Source: Porphyromonadaceae bacterium
Lineage (GTDB): Bacteria > Bacteroidota > Bacteroidia > Bacteroidales > Dysgonomonadaceae
Assembly (NCBI GenBank): GCA_003517675.1
Contig: DPAC01000142.1
Coordinates: forward strand, 1 to 13,761
Length of the DNA stretch: 13,761 nucleotides
Reading direction: 5' to 3'
Shown here: positions 7,007 through 13,761 of the stretch, one piece after another
Layout: each line of letters begins with the position of its first letter
Position numbering within the stretch: the first letter of the stretch is position 1
Translations under genes and position numbers: made by a program
The notes under the pieces: generated by a model
Database searches by the model: none
What the model was told of the DNA's origin: nothing
The model's input: the letters and a program-made list of their open reading frames with translations, nothing else

Positions 7007-10000
7007 TTAATGGAGTGTAATATTGATGCCAAAAACATAAGTTTTGATTTGCGGATAGTTGCCGCCTGCCTGTACCGGGTTCTCGGGATCAGCCGTTTCA
7101 AAATAATTGGTAAAGGTAAACAGGTTGTCAGCCGAAGCGTAAATTCTGCAACGGTCAATCCTTAAAGAGCGGGTAAATTTCTGAGGAATCGTATAACCGA
7201 TTTGTACATTTTTCAATCTCAGATACGAAGCATCTTCCATCCAGAAGGTAGAAAAACGCTGATTGTAACTCTGGTTATATGTAAAACGAGGGTAAGAAGC
7301 ATTGGGGTTCGGGTTGGATGCCTGATATCTGCCTTCATGAAACAATTGCGGGTATGTAGACTGGTCGGTGAAGGCATGACGCGCAGGTCCGTAAACGTAT
7401 CCGTCAATTTTTCCTACACCCTGCAGCAACATACTGAAATCTATTCCCTTATATTCCAGATCACCCTTGAACGAGTACGTGTAACGGGGAATGGAACTTC
7501 CCAGTACAGCACGGTCGTTATCCAGGTCGATAGAACCGCTGTTGTCAAGGTCTTTATACTTTATATCACCGGGCTGTACCAAACCGGCATCCCCTGAAAG
7601 GATGGGAAATTTGGGGTTTTCATACTTTCCTGTGTAGGGATTGAATTTTTCAAAGTCAGTAGGCATTGCGATGCCGTCGGCGATAAGACCATAGAACGCA
7701 TTGTTGCTGTAACCTGTTTTGGTAATCGTTGTGCTTCCGATAATCTCTCCTTCCCATTCGGTAATTTTATTCTTAACATCGGCAAGTGTAGCTGTAATTC
7801 TGTAGTTGAAATCATTGACCCTGTCGCGCCATCCAAGTTGCATTTCCCATCCTTTGTTTTCCATTCTTCCTCCGTTTTCATCCATGGCAGAGGGAAACCC
7901 CCCGGCTCCGGGAAGCTCTCGCTGGTAAATCATCCTTCGCGTTTCACGGAGGAAGTAATCCCCATTGAAAGTAAGCCTGTTGTTTAGCATATTCAGGTCA
8001 ATCCCGATATTGGATGTGTGAACCATTTCCCACAGCAAATTTGGATTGCCGATATATGTTTCGGCATAGCCGTCGTTGGACACGGTGCCGATAGCAGGCA
8101 CCGTAACTACACCAATACGTGAAAGATAGGGATAGTTGTCTGATCCCGTGGAGAACTGGTTACCCAATATCCCCCATGAAGCTCTTATCTTCAGCTGATC
8201 TATTATGTCGCGGGTGGGTGCCATGAATTCTTCTTCAGAAAGTCGCCATCCTGCAGAAAACGATGGGAACCATTCGCCCCTGTTCTGTTTGATAAAACGG
8301 GATGTAAGGTCATAACGAAGGTTGGCTTCAAAGAGATACCGTTCGTCGTAATTGTAATTTATTCTCCCAAAACCGGAGCGCATAGCCCAGTGACTGGCCG
8401 ATGCATTGTTTGCCTGCGTATCAGGTGATCCGAAGTCGAGGACTGGATCCTTTTCAGTGATCAGGTTTTTCCGGGAAGCACTGAAATAATCGGATCGCTG
8501 CCATTCCTGTTGGTAACCAACCATAGCTTTAAAAAAGTGATTCCCCCATTTTGTCTCATAGTCTGTTTGGGCGAAAAGATTCTGATTCAATGCGCGGTAA
8601 TCCCTGTTCTCAATGGAGTTCGGAGTATTTGTGGCATACCATATTGTGTTGGTATCGGGATAATAAAAATTGATTGTCTTGGAGAGTACATTCCGGAAAC
8701 TGTTCGATTGTCGGGTAATATAGTTTGCAGAAGCGGTCCATCCTTTCAGAAGATCAACTTTCACTGAGAAATTACCGGTAAATTCCTGCGAAGAAAACTC
8801 CTGACCTCCCCCGTCGGTAAGATAGGCCACCTGATTACTCTGTCCTCCGCCATAACCCCACTTGCCATCGGTAAACCTCACCGGTACCAGCGGGCGGGTT
8901 CGCATGGCGTTATACAGAGAACCGCTGGTGGCACCAAACCCATTGTTGGGAGCTTTATATTTACGATCGATATAACTCATGTTGGCCGTAACATCAAAGC
9001 GATCTGCAACCTGTGTGTTCAGCTTCATCCTGACATTGTGCCTGGTGGCATTTGTAGATTGCCCCACCGTCAGTCCGTCTTGGTCCAGAAAGCCGTAGGA
9101 AAGCAAATAACCCATATTGCTCGCCTTGCCATCGATGCTGGCATTCAAGCTGTATTGCGGTGCCGAATTGAGAATGGTGGCTGCAATCCAGTCAGTGTTG
9201 GCAAAATAATTGGGATCGGTACCGTCTATCGCAGTTTGGATATCCTCTTCGGTATAATTTGGAATGCCTCCCACATTTTCCTGTGCTTCGTTTTCCCACC
9301 GCATAAAAGTGGGACTGTCTGCCATTTTGGGCAATTTTGTGGGGCGCTGACTCCCCATATAGGTGTCAATGTTGATTCGCGGTGCACGGTCTTTTCCGGT
9401 TACGCTTTTTGTAGTGATAAGGATCACTCCGTTTGCGGCACGGTTACCGTATATCGCTGCAGAGGCAGCATCCTTGAGTACGGTAATGCTTTCAATATCA
9501 TTGGGATTGATGATATTCATATCTCCCTCGGCACCATCAATCAACACCAATGGATTGTTGTTGCTCCTTGAACCGATTCCACGAATCTGGATGGATGCAT
9601 TCGATTGTCCGGGCAATCCTCCGTTGGCACTTCCGATGACGGTCATTCCGGGTACCAATCCCTGAAGCCCGGTTGATACATTCGTAATAGGACGTTTTAC
9701 GATATCTTCCGAAGTGATTACTCCTACAGCACCGGTGAGATTAATCACTTTTTGTGTGCCATATCCCACAACAACCACTTCGTCGAGCAACTCTGTATCT
9801 TCTCTGAGCACTACCTCCACGGAGGAGCGGCCGTTCCTTGGCACCTCAATGCTTTCATAGCCGATATAGGAAAACACCAGTGTGGCATTGGGAGAAGTGG
9901 ACAATGTAAAACGGCCGTCGATATCGGTAACAGTGCCATTGGTAGTTCCTTTTTCCACAATATTCACACCGATCAGCGGTTCATCATTTATGTCGGTCAC

Positions 10001-10375
10001 CCTTCCGGTCACGACCGACTGTTGTTGTGATTCTCCGACTTCATTGATCTTTCCTTCTGCACTACGTAGGACGAGGTAATGATTATTTTCTCTTTTCTCG
10101 TAGGTAAACCCTGAATTGATCAGCGATTTGTATAGCCACTCTTCCATATTATTGGTCTCTGTCTCAATGGCCGGAGCGCTTTTTCCGTTCAGCTCATGCG
10201 CATTATACGAGACTTTCTGATCATTTTTTTTCCCCAGTTCATTCAGGCGTTCCAAGCGGCGGATCATTGATTCAGCCGGCATAGATGTTTTAAGCTGGAC
10301 ATCGGCTAATGCATTGCCTGTTCCAATCCACAGGATTATGAACATGGCTACAATACTTTTAAATAATCGTTTCAT
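7007..10375 (-). CDS. susC: SusC/RagA-family TonB-dependent transporter with N-terminal STN signalling domain
   Basis: A protein of 1122 residues. Signal peptide 1-24 (GTGNALA), STN domain about 25-105 (SYNAHELNGK ... LINSGFTYEKRENNHYLVL), carboxypeptidase-regulatory-like domain about 121-192 (VTGRVTDINDEPLIGVNIVE ... FSYIGYESIEV), TonB box about 197-206 (LDEVVVVGYG), plug from about 207 with the SusC hallmark NLTGAVGVI and VLKDAASAAIYGNRAANGVI, then a 22-strand-type beta barrel to the C-terminus (FGINITLH). It imports a ligand held by SusD across the outer membrane using TonB energy. The STN domain is found in members that signal to a FecR anti-sigma factor, which fits the fecR gene 17 bp upstream. 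No frameshift or truncation is seen. The ligand is unknown. Confidence 0.96.
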   Translation of the reverse strand: MKRLFKSIVAMFIILWIGTGNALADVQLKTSMPAESMIRRLERLNELGKKNDQKVSYNAHELNGKSAPAIETETNNMEEWLYKSLINSGFTYEKRENNHYLVLRSAEGKINEVGESQQQSVVTGRVTDINDEPLIGVNIVEKGTTNGTVTDIDGRFTLSTSPNATLVFSYIGYESIEVPRNGRSSVEVVLREDTELLDEVVVVGYGTQKVINLTGAVGVITSEDIVKRPITNVSTGLQGLVPGMTVIGSANGGLPGQSNASIQIRGIGSRSNNNPLVLIDGAEGDMNIINPNDIESITVLKDAASAAIYGNRAANGVILITTKSVTGKDRAPRINIDTYMGSQRPTKLPKMADSPTFMRWENEAQENVGGIPNYTEEDIQTAIDGTDPNYFANTDWIAATILNSAPQYSLNASIDGKASNMGYLLSYGFLDQDGLTVGQSTNATRHNVRMKLNTQVADRFDVTANMSYIDRKYKAPNNGFGATSGSLYNAMRTRPLVPVRFTDGKWGYGGGQSNQVAYLTDGGGQEFSSQEFTGNFSVKVDLLKGWTASANYITRQSNSFRNVLSKTINFYYPDTNTIWYATNTPNSIENRDYRALNQNLFAQTDYETKWGNHFFKAMVGYQQEWQRSDYFSASRKNLITEKDPVLDFGSPDTQANNASASHWAMRSGFGRINYNYDERYLFEANLRYDLTSRFIKQNRGEWFPSFSAGWRLSEEEFMAPTRDIIDQLKIRASWGILGNQFSTGSDNYPYLSRIGVVTVPAIGTVSNDGYAETYIGNPNLLWEMVHTSNIGIDLNMLNNRLTFNGDYFLRETRRMIYQRELPGAGGFPSAMDENGGRMENKGWEMQLGWRDRVNDFNYRITATLADVKNKITEWEGEIIGSTTITKTGYSNNAFYGLIADGIAMPTDFEKFNPYTGKYENPKFPILSGDAGLVQPGDIKYKDLDNSGSIDLDNDRAVLGSSIPRYTYSFKGDLEYKGIDFSMLLQGVGKIDGYVYGPARHAFTDQSTYPQLFHEGRYQASNPNPNASYPRFTYNQSYNQRFSTFWMEDASYLRLKNVQIGYTIPQKFTRSLRIDRCRIYASADNLFTFTNYFETADPENPVQAGGNYPQIKTYVFGINITLH

Positions 10376-10392
10376 ACATTTTATTATTTCTG

Positions 10393-11406
10393 TTAATCTT
10401 CGTATTTTTTCAAATAGATTTTGGTATTATCCTGAATACATTCGGCGTTCAGTAGTTTACCAAGTATGACGAGTACTTCCTGCAGCGTTGTTTCAGTGGT
10501 AAAGGAGGTGAAAATCAATTCATTCCCGAATTTATTTTCATCATAAACCAATTCTACATCATAATGCTGTTTCAAACGAAAAGACACCTCCTTCAGGGTG
10601 GCATTTTCAAAAGCAATCTTTCCTGTTCTCCATGCCGACATTGATTGAGCGTTGGTTTTACCTGTAGCAAAATTGCCATCGTTACGGGAGATTGTAACTT
10701 TATAGTTTGGCTCAAGAATGATCTTTTCCTGTTTCGCGTTCATAACCTGAACTTTTCCTGTGTTCACAGAGATCACCTGCTCAGAGAGTTCCGCATAAGA
10801 TTTTATATTGAAGGATGTACCGAGCACCCGCGTACTGACACCACCGCGTGTATGAACCACAAAAGGGCGGCCCGGGTCCCTTGTAACTTGAAAGAATGCT
10901 TCCCCTTCTTCCAGCCACACTTCTCTTGTATAAGCATTGAATTTCCCTTTCCTGATTGAGAGAGAGGTGCCTCTGTTCATATAGACTGTTGAACCGTCAG
11001 CCAGGGTGATCCGTTTCATGTTTTTGTCGGTGGTGAGACGATGGTCCGCATTGTCGTTCCATACCAATTCCTGCCCGGGACTCTCAATCGGGGATTGTAA
11101 CGTATTGTACAGAGTGAAGACAAGAAGGAACAAGACAGCAGCAGCAACTGTTCCAACGATATAATTGAAACGGACCTGCTTTCTTTCTTTTGACGATGTA
11201 GATCCCATACTCTTCAGCAGGATGGCCGTTCGGTTTCTCTCGACTGCCCGTTTCAACTGCGCACGGGAGATTTTTTTTCTGCCATTTGCAGGATGATATC
11301 CGCTTTTCAACTGACCAAGCATCCGTTTTTCTTTTTCGGAGAGGTCGTTTTTTTCGATTTTTCGTAAAAGCGCCCTGATCAGACTGCTATTTGAATTTTC
11401 ATTCAT
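10393..11406 (-). CDS. FecR-family transmembrane anti-sigma factor
   Basis: A protein of 337 residues. The cytoplasmic N-terminal part (about 1-80) is basic and helical and should bind the sigma factor. One membrane helix lies at about 83-103 (IVGTVAAAVLFLLVFTLY). The periplasmic FecR domain spans about 128-222, with ITLADGSTVYMNRGTSL, REVWLEEGEAFFQV, PFVVHTRGG and VLGTSFNIKSY. The C-terminal DUF4974-like domain spans about 263-334 (IAFENATLKEVSFRLKQHY ... IYLKK) and resembles the STN fold. It holds the ECF sigma factor inactive until SusC signals that ligand is bound. It is the first gene of the minus-strand operon, and its start region faces the sigma gene across a 225-bp divergent spacer. 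Because only 17 bp separate it from susC, it probably shares the susC promoter, so its own level should rise on induction. Confidence 0.93.
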   Translation of the reverse strand: MNENSNSSLIRALLRKIEKNDLSEKEKRMLGQLKSGYHPANGRKKISRAQLKRAVERNRTAILLKSMGSTSSKERKQVRFNYIVGTVAAAVLFLLVFTLYNTLQSPIESPGQELVWNDNADHRLTTDKNMKRITLADGSTVYMNRGTSLSIRKGKFNAYTREVWLEEGEAFFQVTRDPGRPFVVHTRGGVSTRVLGTSFNIKSYAELSEQVISVNTGKVQVMNAKQEKIILEPNYKVTISRNDGNFATGKTNAQSMSAWRTGKIAFENATLKEVSFRLKQHYDVELVYDENKFGNELIFTSFTTETTLQEVLVILGKLLNAECIQDNTKIYLKKYED

Positions 11407-11457
11407 TGTTTTATTATCCCTTATAACTATATTACGTATTTCAAGAACATTTTTTCC

Positions 11458-11491
11458 CTGAATTTTGTGTTAATTTAGTGAAAAAATTCAG
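11458..11491. repeat. 9-bp inverted repeat in the divergent spacer
   Basis: CTGAATTTT (11458-11466) and AAAATTCAG (11483-11491) are perfect inverted copies separated by 16 bases. The repeat lies 52-85 bp upstream of the fecR start and 140-174 bp upstream of the sigma start. The spacing suits a dimeric regulator site, or a hairpin if it lies within a transcript. The function is not known. Confidence 0.5.
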
Positions 11492-11555
11492 CATAAAAAG
11501 CAAATAAAAGGGAGAATCTTGATGGATATTATCAATTTTGTAACATTTCAGTCAC

Positions 11556-11571
11556 AAAAAATTAATTTTTT
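11556..11571. repeat. AT-rich 16-bp palindrome upstream of the sigma gene
   Basis: AAAAAATTAATTTTTT is a perfect palindrome about 30 bp upstream of the possible -7 element of the sigma gene. Its A- and T-tracts could bend DNA or serve as an UP-like element. In such AT-rich DNA it may also be fortuitous. Confidence 0.4.
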
Positions 11572-11631
11572 ATTGATAATGACTCTACATTTAAGTTGTA
11601 ACTTTACGACGTACAACAGAGATTAAAACGG

Positions 11632-12213
11632 ATGAAAAGGAAAGATAGTAAATTGCTATTCTTGATTTCCAAAAAGGATGCAAAAGCTTTTGAAGCGTTG
11701 TATAACCGTTATATCAGGGTGATTTACAGTTATGTGTTCCGTGAGTTGAATGACGAAAGACTGGCAGATGATCTTATCCAGGATTTTTGGCTAAAGGTAT
11801 GGGAGGATCCTTCGTTTTTGAAATGCAATGAGACGGGTTCTGTAAAAGTGTATATGCTACAACATTTGAAATTTCGCATTCTCGATCTTTACAGGAAAAC
11901 GATGGCCCATATGATGATGGAACTCAGCCCGGAAGTGGCTGAACTGGAGCAGGCATCATACAACAGCGTTACAGCGGAGATGAATGAATCGGAGTTGGTT
12001 GCAGCAATTCACGAAGCGTTAGAGCAAGTATCGCCTCTGATGAGGAATGTTTTTTGGATGAGGATCAATCACTGGTCTGTGGAGGAAACAGCACGTAATC
12101 TATCGGTAAGTTCCAAGACAGTGTACAACAAATATTCCGAATCGCTTGCGGTTGTGAGGGCACACCTGCGTGATCACTATCCGGAGTTTGCCGAATTACA
12201 AGATTCAATTTGA
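11632..12213 (+). CDS. ECF RNA polymerase sigma factor, FecI-like
   Basis: A protein of 193 residues, the usual size for extracytoplasmic-function sigma factors. Region 2 lies at about 18-88 (AFEALYNRYIRVIYSYVFRE, DDLIQDFWLKVWEDP, LKFRILDLYRK) and binds core polymerase and the -10 element. Region 4 lies at about 122-180 with a helix-turn-helix (WSVEETARNLSVSSKTVYNK) for the -35 element. It should be held by the FecR anti-sigma factor across the spacer and activate the SusCD operon when ligand is sensed. It is transcribed divergently from fecR, whereas most such sets in Bacteroidota have sigma, fecR and susC in one direction. The start gives a normal N-terminus (MKRKDSKLLF). Its 3' end is followed within about 15 bp by possible insertion-sequence DNA. 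Confidence 0.93.
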   Translation: MKRKDSKLLFLISKKDAKAFEALYNRYIRVIYSYVFRELNDERLADDLIQDFWLKVWEDPSFLKCNETGSVKVYMLQHLKFRILDLYRKTMAHMMMELSPEVAELEQASYNSVTAEMNESELVAAIHEALEQVSPLMRNVFWMRINHWSVEETARNLSVSSKTVYNKYSESLAVVRAHLRDHYPEFAELQDSI

Positions 12214-12273
12214 GCATGTAACTTTTTGTAACCACTCAGGTGCCCTTTTCCTGACCAATGATGAAGAATGTCG

Positions 12274-12306
12274 CAGGGTTGTCGAGATCCTGTTGTAATT
12301 TTTTTT
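12274..12306 (+). terminator. Possible rho-independent terminator after the sigma gene
   Basis: CAGGGTT (12274-12280) can pair with GATCCTG (12286-12292), including two G-T pairs, around the loop GTCGA. TTGTAA and a run of eight T follow. The six-base gap before the T-run makes it a weaker candidate. It would end the sigma transcript, or shield the transposase from read-through if it belongs to the insertion sequence. Confidence 0.35.
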
Positions 12307-12363
12307 GAATCTTTCCTCATGCCGTTATCCCTGGATTGATGTTGTTATATATCAGCTTATTGA

Positions 12364-12458
12364 GGGCTATTTGGAGGGCATTGCAGGCCTTCAAAAAATT
12401 TTGGAATGACCCTCCGAAAGAAGGGGTGCAAGTCTCGCCAAAATGCCTGGAAATAGCC
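12364..12458 (+). other. Self-complementary leader block upstream of the IS66 transposase
   Basis: An outer stem pairs GGCTATTT (12365-12372) with AAATAGCC (12451-12458). Directly inside, GGAGGGCATT (12373-12382) pairs with AATG-A-CCCTCC (12405-12415), with one bulged A. A small hairpin, GGTG/CGCC (12425-12428 with 12436-12439), lies next to it. Together they would form a three-way junction. GGCAT (12377-12381) can instead pair with ATGCC (12443-12447), extending the outer stem, so two folds compete. It ends about 70 bp before the transposase ATG and could limit transposase expression from outside transcripts. No known RNA family was recognised. Confidence 0.45.
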
Positions 12459-12526
12459 TTTAATCCGTTGATGCCCAAATCGTTAAATTTGCACATATCC
12501 ATTATTTTTCCGACCTTTGTAGAGGT

Positions 12527-13761
12527 ATGAAAAAGAACTTTAATACAGGACTTGGAAAGAGTGTCGAAGCAGACCGGGTAAAGCTTTCCCGGCGGCGCAG
12601 GCAGATCCTTCGGGAACTCGGCCTTTCCGAAGAGCTTGACTCCACAGAACTGGCAGAGCGAATGCTGGTGCAGGCGAAGGCCAACAGAATCCTTGTCAAA
12701 ACCCTTGAGGAGAAGGACCGGGAACTTGCGCGGATGGATTTTATTCTTTCTGTCCGTGACAGTGAAATAAAAGTCAAAGAGGCTCGTATAGCCGAGCTTG
12801 CATCCCGTGTTGCCGAACACGGGGGTAGCAGGAAACCCGTCATCAAGACCAGCACGAACAGCAGCGTTCCGCCCTCCGGGAATCCAATTGGCATCCGGCA
12901 TACACAGTCCCGGCTCAAGCCTTCCGGCAAGAAGTCCGGTGGGCAGAAAGGCCATTCGGGGAGCACCCTGCTCCAATCCGAAAATGTAACGGAAACCCAA
13001 CAGTGGTACCCCGTCTCGGTGTGTCCGGAATGTGAAAAGCCGCTGGAGATGGACTCTGCGATCGTCTGCGCCACACGCCAGGTGGTGGACATTCCGCTTC
13101 CGATTGCGGCAACGGTTGTGAACCACATGACGATGCAGGTCAAGTGCTCCTGTGGGCATTGCTGCAAGGGACAGTTCCCGGAAGAGGTGAACGCTCCCGT
13201 ATCCTTCGGCCCCAACATCATGGCGATGACATCCTACCTCAGCACTTACCAAAATGTTCCATTCAAGCGACTCACCCATCTGTACGAGACCATCTTCGGA
13301 CTCCACATCAGTGAAGGCTCCGTATCGAATATGCTGAACACCATGCGGAAATTCTCCAAAACGCCCTACGAAATGATCCGTCAGAAAGTAGCAGGTGGAA
13401 AGGTTGCCGGGGCGGACGAGACCGGGATCAACGTGAACGGGAAAAACAACTGGCTCTGGGCTTTCCAGAATACCGTAGCCACTTTCCTCGCCTTTGACAG
13501 CAGCAGAAGCCATCATGTCATCAACAAGCACTTTACCGGGGAAGAACAGGGTAATAAGGTATGGGTCACAGACCGGCTTCCGGCCTACTTCATGGGAGAC
13601 GTGGGGATGGAGGATCACCAGATATGTATTGCCCATCTGTTGCGGAACCTCACCTACACGATGCAGGCCTTTGTGGATGATCCATGGAGCCTCGACATGC
13701 TCGACTTGCTGCGGGACTCCGTCCATCATCGCAATGAGAATGACATTGGAGAAGCGGTCAG
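12527..13761 (+). CDS. tnpC: IS66-family transposase (TnpC), 3' end beyond window
   Basis: An open frame of 411 residues that runs off the right edge; full IS66 transposases have about 500-550. A helical, charged N-terminal segment (about 16-97) is followed by the IS66 hallmark NSSVPPSGNP (111-120) and GKKSGGQKGHSG (134-145). Next is a zinc-ribbon with CPEC (166-169) and CSCGHCC (207-213), then the DDE domain: first Asp297 in AGADETG, second Asp349 in VTDRLPAY, then CIAHLLRNL (368-375). The catalytic Glu would lie outside the window. The start ATG follows a short purine stretch, AGAGGT, lying very close to it. The DNA is clearly more GC-rich than the neighbouring SusCD operon, in line with a separate origin. 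No frameshift is seen in the visible part, so it may be active. A long opposite-strand frame over the same DNA is a shadow. Confidence 0.93.
   Translation, partial: MKKNFNTGLGKSVEADRVKLSRRRRQILRELGLSEELDSTELAERMLVQAKANRILVKTLEEKDRELARMDFILSVRDSEIKVKEARIAELASRVAEHGGSRKPVIKTSTNSSVPPSGNPIGIRHTQSRLKPSGKKSGGQKGHSGSTLLQSENVTETQQWYPVSVCPECEKPLEMDSAIVCATRQVVDIPLPIAATVVNHMTMQVKCSCGHCCKGQFPEEVNAPVSFGPNIMAMTSYLSTYQNVPFKRLTHLYETIFGLHISEGSVSNMLNTMRKFSKTPYEMIRQKVAGGKVAGADETGINVNGKNNWLWAFQNTVATFLAFDSSRSHHVINKHFTGEEQGNKVWVTDRLPAYFMGDVGMEDHQICIAHLLRNLTYTMQAFVDDPWSLDMLDLLRDSVHHRNENDIGEAV

Larger units (their letters stand above)
11407..11631. promoter_or_regulatory. Divergent promoter region between anti-sigma operon and sigma gene
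   Basis: These 225 AT-rich bases hold no gene and must contain promoters for both directions. For the sigma gene, TAACTTTA (11599-11606) differs by one base from the Bacteroidota -7 element TAnnTTTG and lies about 25 bp before the ATG, but no well-spaced TTTG -33 element is seen. TTGTAAC followed by a T-run occurs at 11538 and 11597. For the fecR operon no housekeeping-type promoter is convincing, which would fit use of the ECF sigma factor, although I cannot define its recognition sequence. Inverted repeats inside this region are listed separately. Confidence 0.55.
12214..12526 (+). other. Non-coding, structured stretch between sigma gene and IS66 transposase
   Basis: These 313 bases have no reading frame I can support. 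They hold two GTAA sequences right after the sigma stop codon (12218 and 12228), a possible terminator (12274-12306) and a strongly self-complementary block (12364-12458). I see no TnpA or TnpB (IS66 accessory) gene. The stretch is probably the left flank of the insertion sequence, with its exact start uncertain. Confidence 0.6.
12228..13761 (+). mobile_element. IS66-family insertion sequence, left part, right end outside window
   Basis: The transposase gene identifies the family. IS66 ends usually start with GTAA and make 8-bp target duplications. The candidate left end used here is GTAACCACTCAGGTGCC at 12228; another GTAA lies at 12218. If 12228 is right, the 8 bases before it, AACTTTTT, should recur after the right end, which is outside the window. 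Only one transposase frame is seen, so this is either a tnpC-only IS66 element or one that lost tnpA and tnpB. Confidence 0.45.

Noticed and set aside
12423..12440. GGGGTGCAAGTCTCGCC, which recalls a motif seen in some group II intron RNAs
   Set aside because: No intron 5' boundary, domain V or maturase accompanies it here, and a short match is not enough.
12317..13729. Long minus-strand open frame (470 codons) opposite the IS66 transposase
   Set aside because: It shows no family motif, and the plus strand has the complete run of IS66 signatures; its length follows from the GC-rich codon pattern of the transposase.

Overview
The window looks like an accessory locus of a Bacteroidota chromosome, most likely Bacteroidales. 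The basis is a SusC/SusD pair with the 'NLTGAV' and TonB-box signatures, a FecI/FecR-type sigma/anti-sigma pair whose anti-sigma carries a DUF4974-like tail, several outer-membrane lipoprotein signals, and start sites without clear Shine-Dalgarno sequences. The species cannot be read from this sequence. All family names come from motifs recognised by eye; no search was run.

Layout from left to right. Positions 1-545 (minus) hold a decayed group II intron reverse transcriptase/maturase. It runs off the left edge, is frameshifted and has lost its catalytic palm. A (CCTTT)5 repeat (551-575) lies at its truncated end, followed by a strong minus-strand terminator (593-627) that closes the main operon. 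The operon runs right to left from 11406 to 697: fecR anti-sigma (10393-11406), susC with an N-terminal STN signalling domain (7007-10375), susD (5213-6994), a periplasmic endonuclease/exonuclease/phosphatase (EEP) enzyme (4331-5110), a lipoprotein that aligns with that enzyme but lacks its active-site residues (3553-4317), a SusE/F-like lipoprotein (2017-3534) and a two-domain DUF1080 lipoprotein (697-1968). A divergent ECF sigma factor gene lies at 11632-12213 (plus), separated from fecR by 225 bp containing inverted repeats. From 12214 onward comes an apparently non-coding, structured stretch and then an IS66-family transposase (12527 to the right edge, incomplete).

How the genes may work together: the STN domain of SusC would report substrate binding to FecR in the inner membrane, which releases the ECF sigma factor to transcribe fecR-susC-susD and the downstream genes. 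SusC/SusD would import a ligand captured at the surface with help from the SusE/F-like protein. The EEP enzyme (phosphodiesterase or phosphatase chemistry) and the DUF1080 protein (a family linked to 3-keto-glycoside cleavage) would process it. No glycoside hydrolase, polysaccharide lyase or sulfatase is visible, so a phosphorylated or otherwise unusual substrate is plausible but unproven. The most interesting feature is the adjacent pair of an intact EEP enzyme and an apparently catalytically dead lipoprotein relative.
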